A stretch of DNA of 64,000 bases from Nematostella vectensis. Its lineage: Eukaryota > Cnidaria > Anthozoa > Actiniaria > Edwardsiidae. The stretch lies in assembly GCF_932526225.1 (NCBI RefSeq), contig NC_064044.1:2487001-2551000 (forward strand), given 5' to 3'. Below, in pieces: positions 54,711 to 64,000 of the stretch (its first letter is position 1; every line of letters begins with the position of its first letter). The notes under the pieces are model-generated. The model made no database searches. It saw only the letters and a list, made by a program, of their open reading frames with translations, and was not told the origin of the DNA. The position numbers and the translations under genes were made by a program.

Positions 54711-55035
54711 GCTGCGATGTCAGACAGGACGAGTGCGAACCATTCCCGAGCGCGCCTCTCGATGCCGCGCATCCTCTGCCCTTCACGATTCGCTCCGCAG
54801 GGGCGGCACAACCGCGTCTCCGACTGCGTCCCTATGCCGCAGATCCTGCACGGCACGGGGAGGGGCTGCCCTTAGGGAGCCTTTGGAGTTGCACCTTGCA
54901 GGTGTCCATGCACCTCTGGCCGCACGTGTTTGCATGGCCGACCTTTAGCCACCCGCAGTAATCTTTTCCGCACTTCATCCTTCGAACGCTCGGTATACCA
55001 CAGGACAGACGGGGGTCTAATTGCAAGGTTCCCAC
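54711..55035 (-). pseudogene. Polinton 2 Cys-rich zinc-finger-like ORF, frameshifted
   Basis: From 55,035 the frame reads RRMKCGKDYCGWLKVG then NTCGQRCMDTCKVQL, with further Cys pairs (PCRIC, LCRPCG) in the next frame after a shift near 54,845. The regular CxxC spacing suggests zinc binding. It could be the N-terminal part of the replication gene or a separate regulator. Confidence 0.45.
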
Positions 55036-55054
55036 TCGTTTCTATGAAAGGCCC

Positions 55055-55365
55055 CAGTCCCGCTGCTGTCGATAGACAGCGGATTAATGATTGCTAACCA
55101 TTGCTAATTATTCATCTACGCGGAGTGTGTTTTGCGTAGATTTACTTCTGCTAATTATCCATCTACGCGAAGTGGCCCCGACGTAGATTAATAATCAGCA
55201 ATTATTAATATACGCGAAACGCGTTTCGGTGTCACTGAAAGTCCCCAGCCTGGAATGGGGCTGGGGGGGTCGGAGGGGCCCAGCGCCCCTCCCAAGCCTA
55301 AGATGGGACTAGGAGGCCCGATTCGCGCCTCCCACTCGTTTCACTGAAAGTCCCCAGTCCCCCCC
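55055..55365 (-). repeat. Polinton 2 right TIR
   Basis: Inverse of 45,528-45,840, ending 'cactgaaagtccccagtccc' plus a C-run. Same GTAGAT/ATCTACG iterons. Confidence 0.92.
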
Positions 55366-55371
55366 GCAGAC
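55366..55371 (+). other. Polinton 2 target site duplication, right
   Basis: GCAGAC, identical to 45,522-45,527. Confidence 0.9.
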
Positions 55372-56845
55372 AATAACAATACATATTGGCAATAGGGGTT
55401 GAATTTTGTTTCGTTTTTATCCTCGGTAAGGAAAATTTCTCTTGTAAGTTGAAAAAGTTGCTGTATCTTCTTCTAAGGATATGTATCTTCTTAGGACTAA
55501 GAGAACAGGATATAAAGACAAGAACGGTCTTCTTTACCAGTATATGACAAACGCAACACGATATTGGTTAGCCTTTATGAAATAGCTCAAGAGAATCAAG
55601 AATAAAGATAGAACAAAGAATATCAAAACAAAAGGTCTTATGCTCATTCTCAAAGCAAACAAAAAGCACAACAAAAAGCCCAATAACTGTCATATCCTCA
55701 ATAGACAATAGAAATCGTCGTCTGAAACTCACCTTGCATTTTGTCGCTTTCTTGTGGTTGTGTTCGCTTTTTATTGTGAACTATTACTTACTTAAATTTA
55801 CTAGCAAAAACCAGACATATCCTTACATAAATCTTGGCGTGAATGAATCTCCTCTAGTTGACATTATCCTTAAGTCACAAAATTTGAGGCAAAAAGAAAT
55901 AATCAACGCATGACAAGAACTTTTCCCTTGCTCCGTGCTTGTATTTAGCCGCCATTACGGGGCCGAGTGAGGCCTGGGAGTTGCGCGGCTGACTGACTGG
56001 CTGGCTGGCGAGTGACACCACAGGGTACCCACGCAATGACCACGAAACCAAGTCGCATAGTTATACCATATTTCTATACCTATGGAGCTCCGCGCGCGGC
56101 CTACGGCCGATTAAGGCACTGCCTAAAAGCGGAGCCAGCAATGTTTTCCCACCCTAAACTAGGGGTATGTCCCCATCAACACCCCTCCCCCAACCCCGAC
56201 AAAGACCAAACTTCAGGAGGGACATAACAACAGGATACTACACTTTGATTTTGCTTCAGGTATCCCATCTCCCTAAAATCAACCCTATCTAAATGCATAA
56301 AAATACATGGCTTATAACTTTTCCTATTATTATAAAATTATTTCCTCCCATTCTCCCCTAGAGAATTCCCAGAACAATGACACTATTAGTAATTTTGATT
56401 GACATTACTCAGGATACTATTTGCATAAAAAGAGGGATTATTTAAACTCTTATGTAGAGTTGTACTCGATAGACAAACTGATACAGAAAATATATTTATA
56501 ATTTGCCATATAATAAGATCTTGCTAAATTGGGCCCTATTTATTTATGTCATGTTTCATTTTTTTAGTATACTTCAGATAATCTACAAAGATTTTTTTTC
56601 AGAAAAAGGGACCCTCAAGTTTATGTGCCCCTTGAATAAATAAGAGAAAAGTTGTTATTATATATAGCTTTAAAACTCTCCTGAAAAAAAAAAAACATGA
56701 CTGAGTTTAGGCATTCAGTATTACAGCAGATGGTGCTAAGCATAATTTTGGCTACCTTGAAGCAAGGGGTAATGTTAGGCTATAAATATGGTAGTATGGA
56801 CCGAGGTGCTGTGGCTGGATATGGTTGCACTTGGTAATAGGCGAA
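55372..56845. other. AT-rich sequence; one copy of a 'gtgacaccacagg' repeat
   Basis: 55,955-56,130 ('ggcctgggagttgc', 'gtgacaccacagggtaccc', 'ttataccatatttctata') recurs in the same orientation at 59,288-59,420. It is followed by the 'gcctaaaagcggagccagca' motif. No gene supported. Confidence 0.5.
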
Positions 56846-56941
56846 GTAGTATGATTATAGATTTGTAAAGAGTGCTTAAAAAGATGATATTACAGACGTT
56901 TTCATGTCCTTTTGTCCTTTGCAAATCTATTATCATACTAC
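56846..56941. repeat. 25-bp-arm inverted repeat (small hairpin)
   Basis: Arms 56,846-56,870 and 56,917-56,941 (GTAGTATGATTATAGATTTG and inverse) match at 23 of 25 positions around a 46-nt loop. Confidence 0.8.
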
Positions 56942-57107
56942 AGGGCCGTAGCAGGGGATGGGGCACTGGGGGCACGTTCACCCCCAAAATTGTCAAAAAT
57001 AATAAGGAAATGACCAGTAGGGGCGTGGCTGTGTCCCCCCATTGTTTTCTTAATGTTTATGTATTGTGTCCCCCAATAATTCTAGGCCTGCTACGGCTAT
57101 GCACTAT
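56940..57107. mobile_element. Small hAT-like MITE
   Basis: Begins CAGGGCCGTAGCAGG and has the inverse CCTGCTACGGC near 57,085-57,095, with an internal GGGGGCAC...CCCCC pairing. The CAGGG(G)CGTAGC end is typical of animal hAT MITEs. An 8-bp duplication is not clear. Confidence 0.5.
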
Positions 57108-57120
57108 GGGGCCTTAAAGA

Positions 57121-58260
57121 GTCCAAAATAACATACCCCATAACACCTAGGTCGAAACTTTCAACACCCTAAAATACCTGATCTTCAATTCTACACCACC
57201 TCATATACACTAATCCCTTTGATACATTTTTACTAATCTTATATTCATCGGTATCAAACTACAAATCTTTGATAAATCAAATAATCCTTTTAATGTACAC
57301 CACCCTTTCTCTTTTATCCTGTATTAAAAACATCTTCCATCTAATAACAAACAACCAAATATTTTAAATATTTTAAATATTCAAAGCCCTCTCCCCTGCC
57401 ATTATTACATACGAGTCTCTCTTGAACCATGTTCATGAATAATAAGTAATCATGTAGAGGGCCAAGCCATTTGAGCAAATGCATAGAAAAGTTATAAGAA
57501 AAAAAGACTACATTTGCTAATAACAGTGTAGCCAGCATTTTGTTATATATGCAAATAGTATTTATTGTTGTTACCTATGCACATGAGAATAATGCAATCA
57601 GTTTGCAGTTAATTACAGTTGCAGTAAGTAACTTTGCAGTAAGTACAGAAGACCTGGTCTTCAAGCATCAGAAATCATAACATGGTCAATTGTTGACAGT
57701 TAAAGACTTATATCCACACAGACTTTAGGGAAGTATCAGCAGAGCAAGAGCAGATTATGTTGGCTATAGGGAAAGAATGTGTGTTGATTGAATATAATTA
57801 TACTAAGCAAAAAAGTAATACGAAAAACGTTTATTTATATCTGCTTTCATTTCAGCCAGCCTATAATGACAGCTATACTTTAGTCCTTGCTTTATTCACC
57901 TGAAAAAAAAGGTATCCTTGTCATTTCATAGCTACCTGGGGTGGGGGGTTGTTTTCGATTCTGCTATCTCTAAGGGTTAAAAAACTCCTTCTACCCCACC
58001 CGATTTGCTATCTCTTAGGTGCTGACCACACCCAAGTTGCTCTCCCATTAACAATCACCCCCATCTGATTATAGTGGAGTCCCTCCCCCGGGACCAAGAT
58101 ATCCTTGTCATTGCATAGCTATTCCAGCTAAATCATGTAATTACTAAGCACGTAACTTGGCCCTAGGCAAGTGTAGGGATATGTGTTTAAGAATCATTAA
58201 GAACTTACTTTGGACCCTGTTGGTCTGGACAATTATTATTATTGTGTATTGTTTAATTAT
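57121..58260. other. AT-rich sequence without a gene
   Basis: No coding or structured element that I can support. Two short CCCACC/CCCCGGGACC-type blocks near 57,950 and 58,080 suggest decayed repeats. Confidence 0.4.
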
Positions 58261-58348
58261 TATTAGTGTATTATTAGTTTGGTCAAGGCTGTAATTCCTG
58301 TAAGCGTAAGAAAGTTAAAATTTAAAATAGAGCACGCGCAGAAAATGG

Positions 58349-58378
58349 CGTACGCTAGTTTATCACGTGGACAAGTAA
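58349..58378 (+). other. Possible first coding exon (MAYASLSRGQ, donor)
   Basis: ATGGCGTACGCTAGTTTATC continues over an E-box CACGTG to a consensus donor (CAA|GTAAGT at 58,374-58,381, give or take two bases). No downstream exon was found. It could be a promoter-proximal exon or chance. Confidence 0.25.
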
Positions 58379-58559
58379 GTTCATGGCAGTTGGTTTTGGT
58401 TCTGTTTGAGTGCGGATATTTTGAAACAAACTTCTTAGCTACAGCCTCGAACCCTAACACTTGGCAAGAATTGCATTAAACTATTCAAGTCTCAAACAGT
58501 GTTTACACATAACTCTTAAGAGTTTGGTAAGAAAGAGACCGAAACAAAAACAAATTTAT

Positions 58560-59245
58560 ACGTATCAACCAAAACAGACACAGTATATCTCAATAAAGAT
58601 TTTTATAGAGTCTTAAAGGCACATTTTCGAACTCTAGAATCTTAAAATTATGATGAAATCTATAGAGAAAGAAAATTATTTTTAGATGCCTTACTGATTG
58701 CGAAATATTAAGCTTAAGCTTACTTATGTTGTTCTCGAAAACATTCGCTTTCCACTATGTGGTAAATTGCCGGATATAGTTCTCAATCGATTATTTGTCC
58801 AATACAACTGAGCATTTTTTTTTTTTTGCCGTTAAACTAAGCCTTTATTTGTAGAAGGAAGAATTTTAGTATAACTTTTGACAACACAATTGTGTTCACA
58901 AATTGTATGAACAATTTAAAGTATGAAATTTAATTGTATGAACAAGTTAAGGCTACGGTCAGAAAACGTTTTGTTTTGGTGTAAGTTTTCAGTTTAATTT
59001 CCCTGTTAAATAATAATATGAGAACATTACCTTTTTGTTTTGATCCTCTTTTTAGCTGCTGTTTACAATTGAAGAAGAACGAGACGGGCGGATTCACGAA
59101 AACTCGGGTAGATTTTACTATCAACTCGTACGTCTTATCTTATCAGTTTCTTCAGACGAAACGGTTCCTCAAAGACTTGTTTAGCCCTCGACCACAATCA
59201 GCCTATTTAAATCCTCATCTTTCTCAATAAATACTATTTTCTAGT
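58560..59245. repeat. Inverted, gapped copy of the 17.46-18.43 kb intergenic sequence
   Basis: 'caaagacttgtttagccctc' and 'cctcatctttctcaataaat', among others, are the inverse of sequence at 17,460-17,560. Further blocks match up to about 18,430. Confidence 0.6.
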
Positions 59246-59492
59246 TAAGATAGGAGGCAAAAAACGCGTAAAATCACATTCCCCTTGTGAGACCGAGTGG
59301 GCCTGGGAGTTGCACGATTGACTGGATATGGATGGATCGATTGTGACACCACAGGATACCCGCGCGATGACCACAAACCAAGTCACAGTTACAGTTATAC
59401 CATATTTCTATAGCTATGCGCTGGCTCCGCTATAATTGCAAATTTGAACCCGGGGGTGGGAGGAGCTTTCCCTTTTATAGCGAACCTCGTGT

Positions 59493-60480
59493 TTAAGGAA
59501 ATAACTCATAAGCAATTCAGTCTCATTTGAGCTCGCAAGCCACGAGGTCGCCTTCCTCTGCCTTCCGCCCAGCTCTACAAGTTCGCTCCATATGGCTTCA
59601 CAAGATAAGATTCCTCCACGTTGTGATGAAGATATGGCTTTCCTTTCGTCTTTCTGTCGTGTTTCTGCCTCCATTCCTCGTTCGCTGCTCGCTTTTCCCT
59701 TGGAGCGACATCATTAGTCATCCAAGCGACCCTTCATTAGCTGAATGTGGTTTGTATCCGTTTGTATGTAGAATTATTGCGAATTTAGCCTATTTGTTCG
59801 GAGTTTTATGTTCCCTATTGTGTGCTTGTTTGATAGCTTATTGTTAACCAGTTTGGTCTCTTGCATGTTAGCTCGCTTGGTTGAGCAATGCTAGTTTTAA
59901 TTCAGTCCTATTACGTTTGGTCTATTCATCTCGTGCCTTTCAGGTCAGCACGCTATATCGGGCAATGCTAAATTCTAATTCAGTTTGGTCTATTTATTGT
60001 ATGCCAGTCTGTTGGCTTGGCTACGCAAAATTTCTTCGCTAAATTGTCTGTTTGGGATGTTTATTACATTACAGGTTAGCCCGCTTTTTCGGGCAATGCT
60101 AAATTCTTATTCGATTTGGTCTATTCTCTGTTTGTCAGCCCGTTGGCCGGGCTACGCGAAATTACTACGCTAAATTATCAGTTTGGGATGTCTATTGCAT
60201 TACAGGAATAGTGGGGGAAACGGCCGCGTTTTGTGGGGCCACCTGCAAGTGTGGGGCCTGTGGTGGAGCAAAAGGTGGGGTTGGCTGAAATCTGAGGAGG
60301 TCTGGTGACTGGTATGGCGATGTCCCACAAGTCACCACGAGTTAGCGTGCGCCCTACTAGAGCAAAGATGGCGGATTCAATGTCTCTGGTGAGTATTGTC
60401 AACAAAATCCGTACTTTTTTGCCATCCAAACTATTTTGGCATAAATCTATTCCGAAATAAATTTGTTTTCCATACATTTG
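59493..60480. repeat. Right part of third copy of the intergenic repeat
   Basis: It resumes the 20,012-21,480 sequence exactly after TTAA: 'aggaaataactcat', 'cgaggtcgcc', about 1.3 of the 131-bp repeats, then the exon-like segment with donor (60,207-60,389). Confidence 0.85.
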
Positions 60481-60639
60481 GTTCTTTTTGATATGTAATA
60501 TTTTAATACAAACATCGTAAAATGGCGTAAATATTTAACTTACTGTTCTTTAGTGAAACTACATCTCACAAAATACGAACGCTATTTTGAAAAAAAATAT
60601 TTCAAAGACTAGGAATACACTAGCCGAAAGGTTGTGTGA

Positions 60640-61246
60640 GATAAACAGTAGTGGAGCGATATCGAACATTATCACTGATATTGAGATTAGGATATTATCA
60701 TTGTTTTCCACATGCTATTAGATAGTGGTTAGACCCCTTTCCTCTCCTCTCTCCTTCCCTCGATATTGTGATATTATCTGAGATTATTTTATTAGAATCT
60801 ACTAGATTTCTATTAAGATACTCCCTTTCCTCTGCTAGACCCCTCGATATTGCAATATCATCGGATATTATCTTATTAGAATCTACTAGATATCTATAGA
60901 AATTCCTTTGTCCTCTCTGCTGGACCCCTCAATATTATCGGATATTCGACTACAAAATCTACTGTGACTGTCACATTTGTTGTGATATGCAATAATCAAG
61001 GTTCAACCAGCAGTTTTAAAGACAAAATATCTGATATATATATCAGTAATTAGATGGACTTTCTATGTGTAAATCTTATGATATTATCTGATATTTTCAA
61101 GTCATGAGATGCAATCTAGGTCCAACGGCAGTTCTAAGGGTATAAGATCTGATAAATACCAGAAATTAGATTTGTGAGCTTTGTTATAATATCAACTAAA
61201 TATCTGATACTAGAACCCCTTGAATATTGATATAAATCCGATTTTA
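60640..61246. other. Non-coding, ~100-bp diverged repeats
   Basis: 60,730-60,960 has two to three diverged units containing 'agaatctactaga' and 'agacccctcgatatt'. No gene. Confidence 0.5.
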
Positions 61247-61440
61247 GATGAGTGATAAATATTGTATAAATATCAAATTGCCAGAAAAGTTCGATATCGT
61301 GCCCTTATGCAGTAGTGCAGGTGACCTCCGACTGGGGTATTCAACACTTGTTGTTTTTAAAACAGAGGATGCCTCTAAAGTGTGGGACTTAAAGGATCCA
61401 AGAAACACGTTGTGTGCTGTTACGGAACTCGTTAAAAAAG
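61247..61440 (+). other. Putative internal coding exon of an unidentified gene
   Basis: Acceptor 'ccgattttag' at 61,246; open for 194 bases (KYCINIKLPEKFDIVPLC ... VFKTEDASKVWDLKDPRN); then AAAG|GTGAGT, a consensus donor. The composition looks like ordinary globular protein. I do not recognise the family, and no neighbouring exon is seen before or after. Confidence 0.45.
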
Positions 61441-61574
61441 GTGAGTTTGTTCAAACATTTTTTTTAACCCTAGGTGAAACTTGTAAAAATTGGACAAAGT
61501 TTTTAAGGCTTGCGAGCTGAAATTGTAATTGGAACGAACTTGTATTTAAAATTAGTATATATATCATATAAAAA

Positions 61575-61655
<81 letters not shown>
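61575..61655 (+). repeat. (AAT)n microsatellite
   Basis: About 27 AAT units. The poly-Asn and poly-Leu ORFs here are artefacts. Confidence 0.97.
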
Positions 61656-61656
<1 letters not shown>

Positions 61657-62214
61657 CGTTTATTACGACACTCTCGCAGACAAAAGTCTGAATTACAGTG
61701 AAGGGTCATGCAAGCCAATACTTTATGCAATATTACTGAAATCACACACTAACAAAATTATTAAACCTGTCTGTATTTCCTTGAAACCTATCGGTATGCA
61801 TGTAGCCAGACCGGAGTGAGTAGCTATGGTTGACTTCTGTAGGAATGATATAGTTTAGAGGAGGCGATATCTTCGCTTTGGTGACAACTCTCACAGAGGC
61901 TATAATATTTGTATATATATATCATATATATACTACTTGTCTACAAATACTTCAGGAGCTTTATGGTTTTCCTTAGTCTCTTTTATTACACTCGTGAAAT
62001 AGTGTCTCAGCGAGTGTTACATTGGGTAACCCTCTCGGGAACATGAGATGAGGGACATGAGTACATGAGGGATCCATGAGACAGCTTTTGCACATGTGTG
62101 TCCTTTCCGTCCTGGCTATTCACCCGTGAAGATACAGGTAAATCGCTGTTTCCCACCGCTTTTTGAAGGTTAGCTATTATGTCTGGAAAACCTAGAGTCA
62201 TGCTTTAAGGGCAC

Positions 62215-62750
62215 TTGTCTTAAGGTCGACTTAGTGGGGCATTTCGATGTCAGGACGGACGCGCTTTTTGGGTTGAATCACAGGATTGACCTTCGGTTGT
62301 GTGGTGTTGGAGGATGCATGGTCAAGAAATTGATTCTATAAGATCTAAGTTATGTGCTCGTTTTTCACCACAGGTTGTGATTTTAGAAATTGGGACAAAC
62401 GACTTAACCGCTTCGGTACCGTAGGTTGTTGCTTCTGAAATCGATAATCTTGTACAATGGTTACCAGAGGATTACTCGGTCGATTTGGTTGTTGTTTCGT
62501 GGTTAATCCCACAGGGAGATAATTATCATGACAGCGATATAATTTTAATGTCAAAGTCGTTATTCTGAGCCGCATGGCTCGTGCCATGTTCGATGGTATG
62601 CCAGGGGTATTGTGGTGGTTCCACCTTGGTCTTTCAAAACATGTTCACAATCCTTACTTGCTCGATTGGGTTCATTTGAACACAGATGGTCAATATCTTC
62701 TAAACCGTAGCTATCTTGGTGCTATCCACTCCTTTTCTCTTATGTGAACA
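62215..62750 (+). pseudogene. SGNH/GDSL hydrolase-like remnant
   Basis: SPQVVILEIGTNDLT (about 62,360-62,405) has the block III-like GTND. After a stop, IDNLVQWLPEDYSVDLVVVS continues. Further on, in another frame, WFHLGLSKHVHNPYLLDWVH and LNTDGQYLL correspond to the C-terminal DxxH region, here DWVH. I recall such SGNH domains as repeated in cnidarian mobile elements. Multiple stops and at least one frameshift are present. Confidence 0.55.
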
Positions 62751-63034
62751 TGCACACCTTTAGCTTTATTTTGATAGAATGTATGGCCACCTTCGGCTTT
62801 CAATATAATTTTTGTTTACACATTCCGGTTTTAATGCTAAAATGAGTGTTTTGTTTTCACATTGTGTTTTTGATTAGGGTTAATGGTTAATGGATCCCCT
62901 TTGTGCTATGCTGAAGGCGAATTATTGATGCTGGAAAGCTGACATTTACTATATGGATTGCCACTATAATATATAGATTTAGGCATTGCCTAAAGGCCGA
63001 GCCAGCACATTCCAAATATTTTTCATAGTTTTTA

Positions 63035-63035
63035 C

Positions 63036-63086
<51 letters not shown>
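63035..63086 (+). repeat. (AAT)n microsatellite
   Basis: About 16 AAT units. It follows a variant of the 'gcctaaaggccgagccagca' motif at 62,986-63,007. Confidence 0.95.
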
Positions 63087-63087
<1 letters not shown>

Positions 63088-63394
63088 TAATGTATAGCCT
63101 TCACACAATGGTGTCAGGACTAATCTAATTCAATGGCGAGGAACAATACCAGGGATAATACAGTTCAGATATAAGGGAAGTATAGTGATGCCTCTGCAAT
63201 CACCTCTGGGACTGCGCCGAGTAGCTTTTTGATAGGGGTTGGCCACTTTATTGTGGTTCACAAGAAAAGCAATGAAAGTACTATAGACTACCTCTGAATC
63301 TGTTATTGTCCCCTTTAATATCTATCATAGACTTTTTTATAACAACCATTTAATTTAATGGCCATTTCATCTCTTTTTATGTACTGCCACGTTC

Positions 63395-63440
63395 AGTGAA
63401 TTTTATGTACCGCCATGTTCACTCGAAATCGGGCGTTATG
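63395..63440 (+). repeat. Outlying copy of the 26-bp 'ttatgtaccgcca' repeat
   Basis: One to two units of the repeat that is tandem at 63,830-63,915. Confidence 0.7.
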
Positions 63441-63694
63441 AAATTTCATTTTCTTTATTGAGAAATGATGAGCAAACACCGACAATCCTCTTCATAGTCT
63501 ATTCTTTATTCAGATAAGTCATAAAACGAAATCGGACGTTGGGAGATAACATTTCCTTATTCGCGAAAACTAACTTGAATAAGGAACAGTTCCCTATTCG
63601 TGTCTCTGCACTAATCTATTTCTTTTGTCAGAGCATTATCTAGTAGCCAAGGTGTTAATTGACAACAAGCACTATCTGTCAAATTTGTTAGCTC

Positions 63695-63802
63695 TCATCA
63701 TCGTCATCACCATCACTATCACCATCACTATCATCACCACTCATCACCACTATCATCACCACTATCATCAGCATCACCCACCATCATCACCACCACCATA
63801 TT
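63695..63802 (-). repeat. (ATCACC)n microsatellite, inverse of the gene-family tract
   Basis: 'atcagcatcacccaccatca' and 'tcaccaccaccata' are the inverse of 23,050-23,095 beyond simple repeat identity. An inverted remnant of the zinc-finger gene family is therefore likely here. Confidence 0.65.
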
Positions 63803-63829
63803 GACTTTTGTCAGAATCACACTGGTTGC

Positions 63830-63915
63830 CACGCTCAGTGAATTTTATGTACCGCCAAGTTCAGTGAATTTTATGTACCACCAAGTTCAGTGAATTTTAT
63901 GTACCACCAAGTTCA
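63830..63915 (+). repeat. 26-bp tandem repeat, about 3 copies
   Basis: Unit 'gttcagtgaattttatgtac' plus CACCAA. Confidence 0.9.
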
Positions 63916-64000
63916 CTCTGGCATCGAGCCTTCCATATTCATTCTTTCCCAGAGCAGTCAGATTATGGAACGCCTAACTTTAGCTCTCTGCCAGCCTTCA

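Larger units (their letters stand above)
45528..55365. mobile_element. Polinton/Maverick 2, both ends present, internally deleted
   Basis: 9.84 kb with terminal inverted repeats of 311-313 bp, starting in a G-run and ending in a C-run, and the GCAGAC duplication. From the left: membrane protein and minor capsid (minus), the start of the GYWPQQLN gene (plus), capsid (plus), two small proteins (plus), integrase (plus), then a convergent replication gene and a Cys-rich ORF (minus). ATPase, the 201-codon gene and most of two other genes are missing, so the ~10 kb length is short for Polintons (usually 15-20 kb). All genes are damaged. Confidence 0.93.
42230..59492. mobile_element. 17.3 kb segment bounded by ~50-bp TIRs and TTAA duplications
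   Basis: The left end starts ACACGTTGTTCAGCTATAAA and the right end, inverted, starts ACACGAGGTTCGCTATAAAA. Both continue AAAGCTCCTCCCACC and CCGGG(C/T)TCAA, about 50 bp with six mismatches and one indel. TTAA flanks both ends (42,226-42,229 and 59,493-59,496). Units A and B show the empty site (GGGCTTAAGGAAATAAC) near 20,010 and 28,275. Without Polinton 2 the element is ~7.4 kb. No transposase is recognisable. TTAA suggests piggyBac- or Kolobok-type mobilisation; the superfamily is unassigned. Confidence 0.8.

Noticed and set aside
54386-54961. CRISPR-like regular repeats (also 42-bp and 131-bp arrays)
   Set aside because: The arrays are head-to-tail tandem repeats without unique spacers and lie in eukaryotic DNA.
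61503-61745. Poly-Leu and poly-Asn ORFs, and the poly-Tyr ORF at 62,887-63,108
   Set aside because: They are translations of the AAT microsatellites.

Overview
This is eukaryotic, animal DNA, most likely from a cnidarian. AT-rich intron and intergenic sequence, GT-AG exon fragments, long microsatellites and dense nested mobile elements exclude a bacterium. The cnidarian assignment is an inference from my recollection that the same Polinton, ISL2EU and SGNH-type families are abundant in cnidarian genomes. Almost every recognisable protein belongs to a mobile element. No complete conventional host gene is visible.

Layout. 1-7.5 kb: inverted and tandem copies of a ~2.17 kb repeat that carries a tRNA-like segment, with one LINE fragment inserted. 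7.5-10.9 kb: minus-strand fragments of a zinc-finger gene family, short tandem repeats, and a rearranged fragment of a Polinton capsid gene. 11.005-14.985 kb: a nearly complete ISL2EU DNA transposon (12-bp TIRs, AT target duplication) with an intact THAP-DDE transposase and a SAP-SWIM-YqaJ nuclease ORF broken by one amber codon. 15.0-33.4 kb: a tandem array with ~8.5 kb period. Each unit holds a zinc-finger/coiled-coil gene with a (GGTGAT)n tract and a repeat-bearing intron, a broken hAT transposase, a hairpin array, an identical 51-codon ORF, 131-bp tandem repeats and a small Cys-rich ORF. A truncated LINE sits inside the second unit's microsatellite.

34.4-60.5 kb is best read as a third copy of the intergenic repeat opened by nested insertions. 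Polinton 1 (about 34.52-42.16 kb, one end lost) carries the virion module: major capsid, ATPase, minor capsid and several membrane or unknown proteins. A 17.3 kb segment (42,230-59,492) is bounded by ~50-bp TIRs and TTAA target duplications. Nested inside it is Polinton 2 (45,528-55,365), with 311-313-bp TIRs and a perfect 6-bp duplication GCAGAC. Polinton 2 keeps the integrase and a large replication gene that joins a family B polymerase-like region, an SF1 helicase and an HNH-like zinc module, but its virion genes are deleted or broken. The two Polintons lie in opposite orientation and hold complementary modules. Neither looks functional.

60.5-64 kb: a possible host exon, microsatellites, an SGNH-hydrolase-like pseudogene, and minisatellites that resemble an inverted remnant of the zinc-finger gene family.
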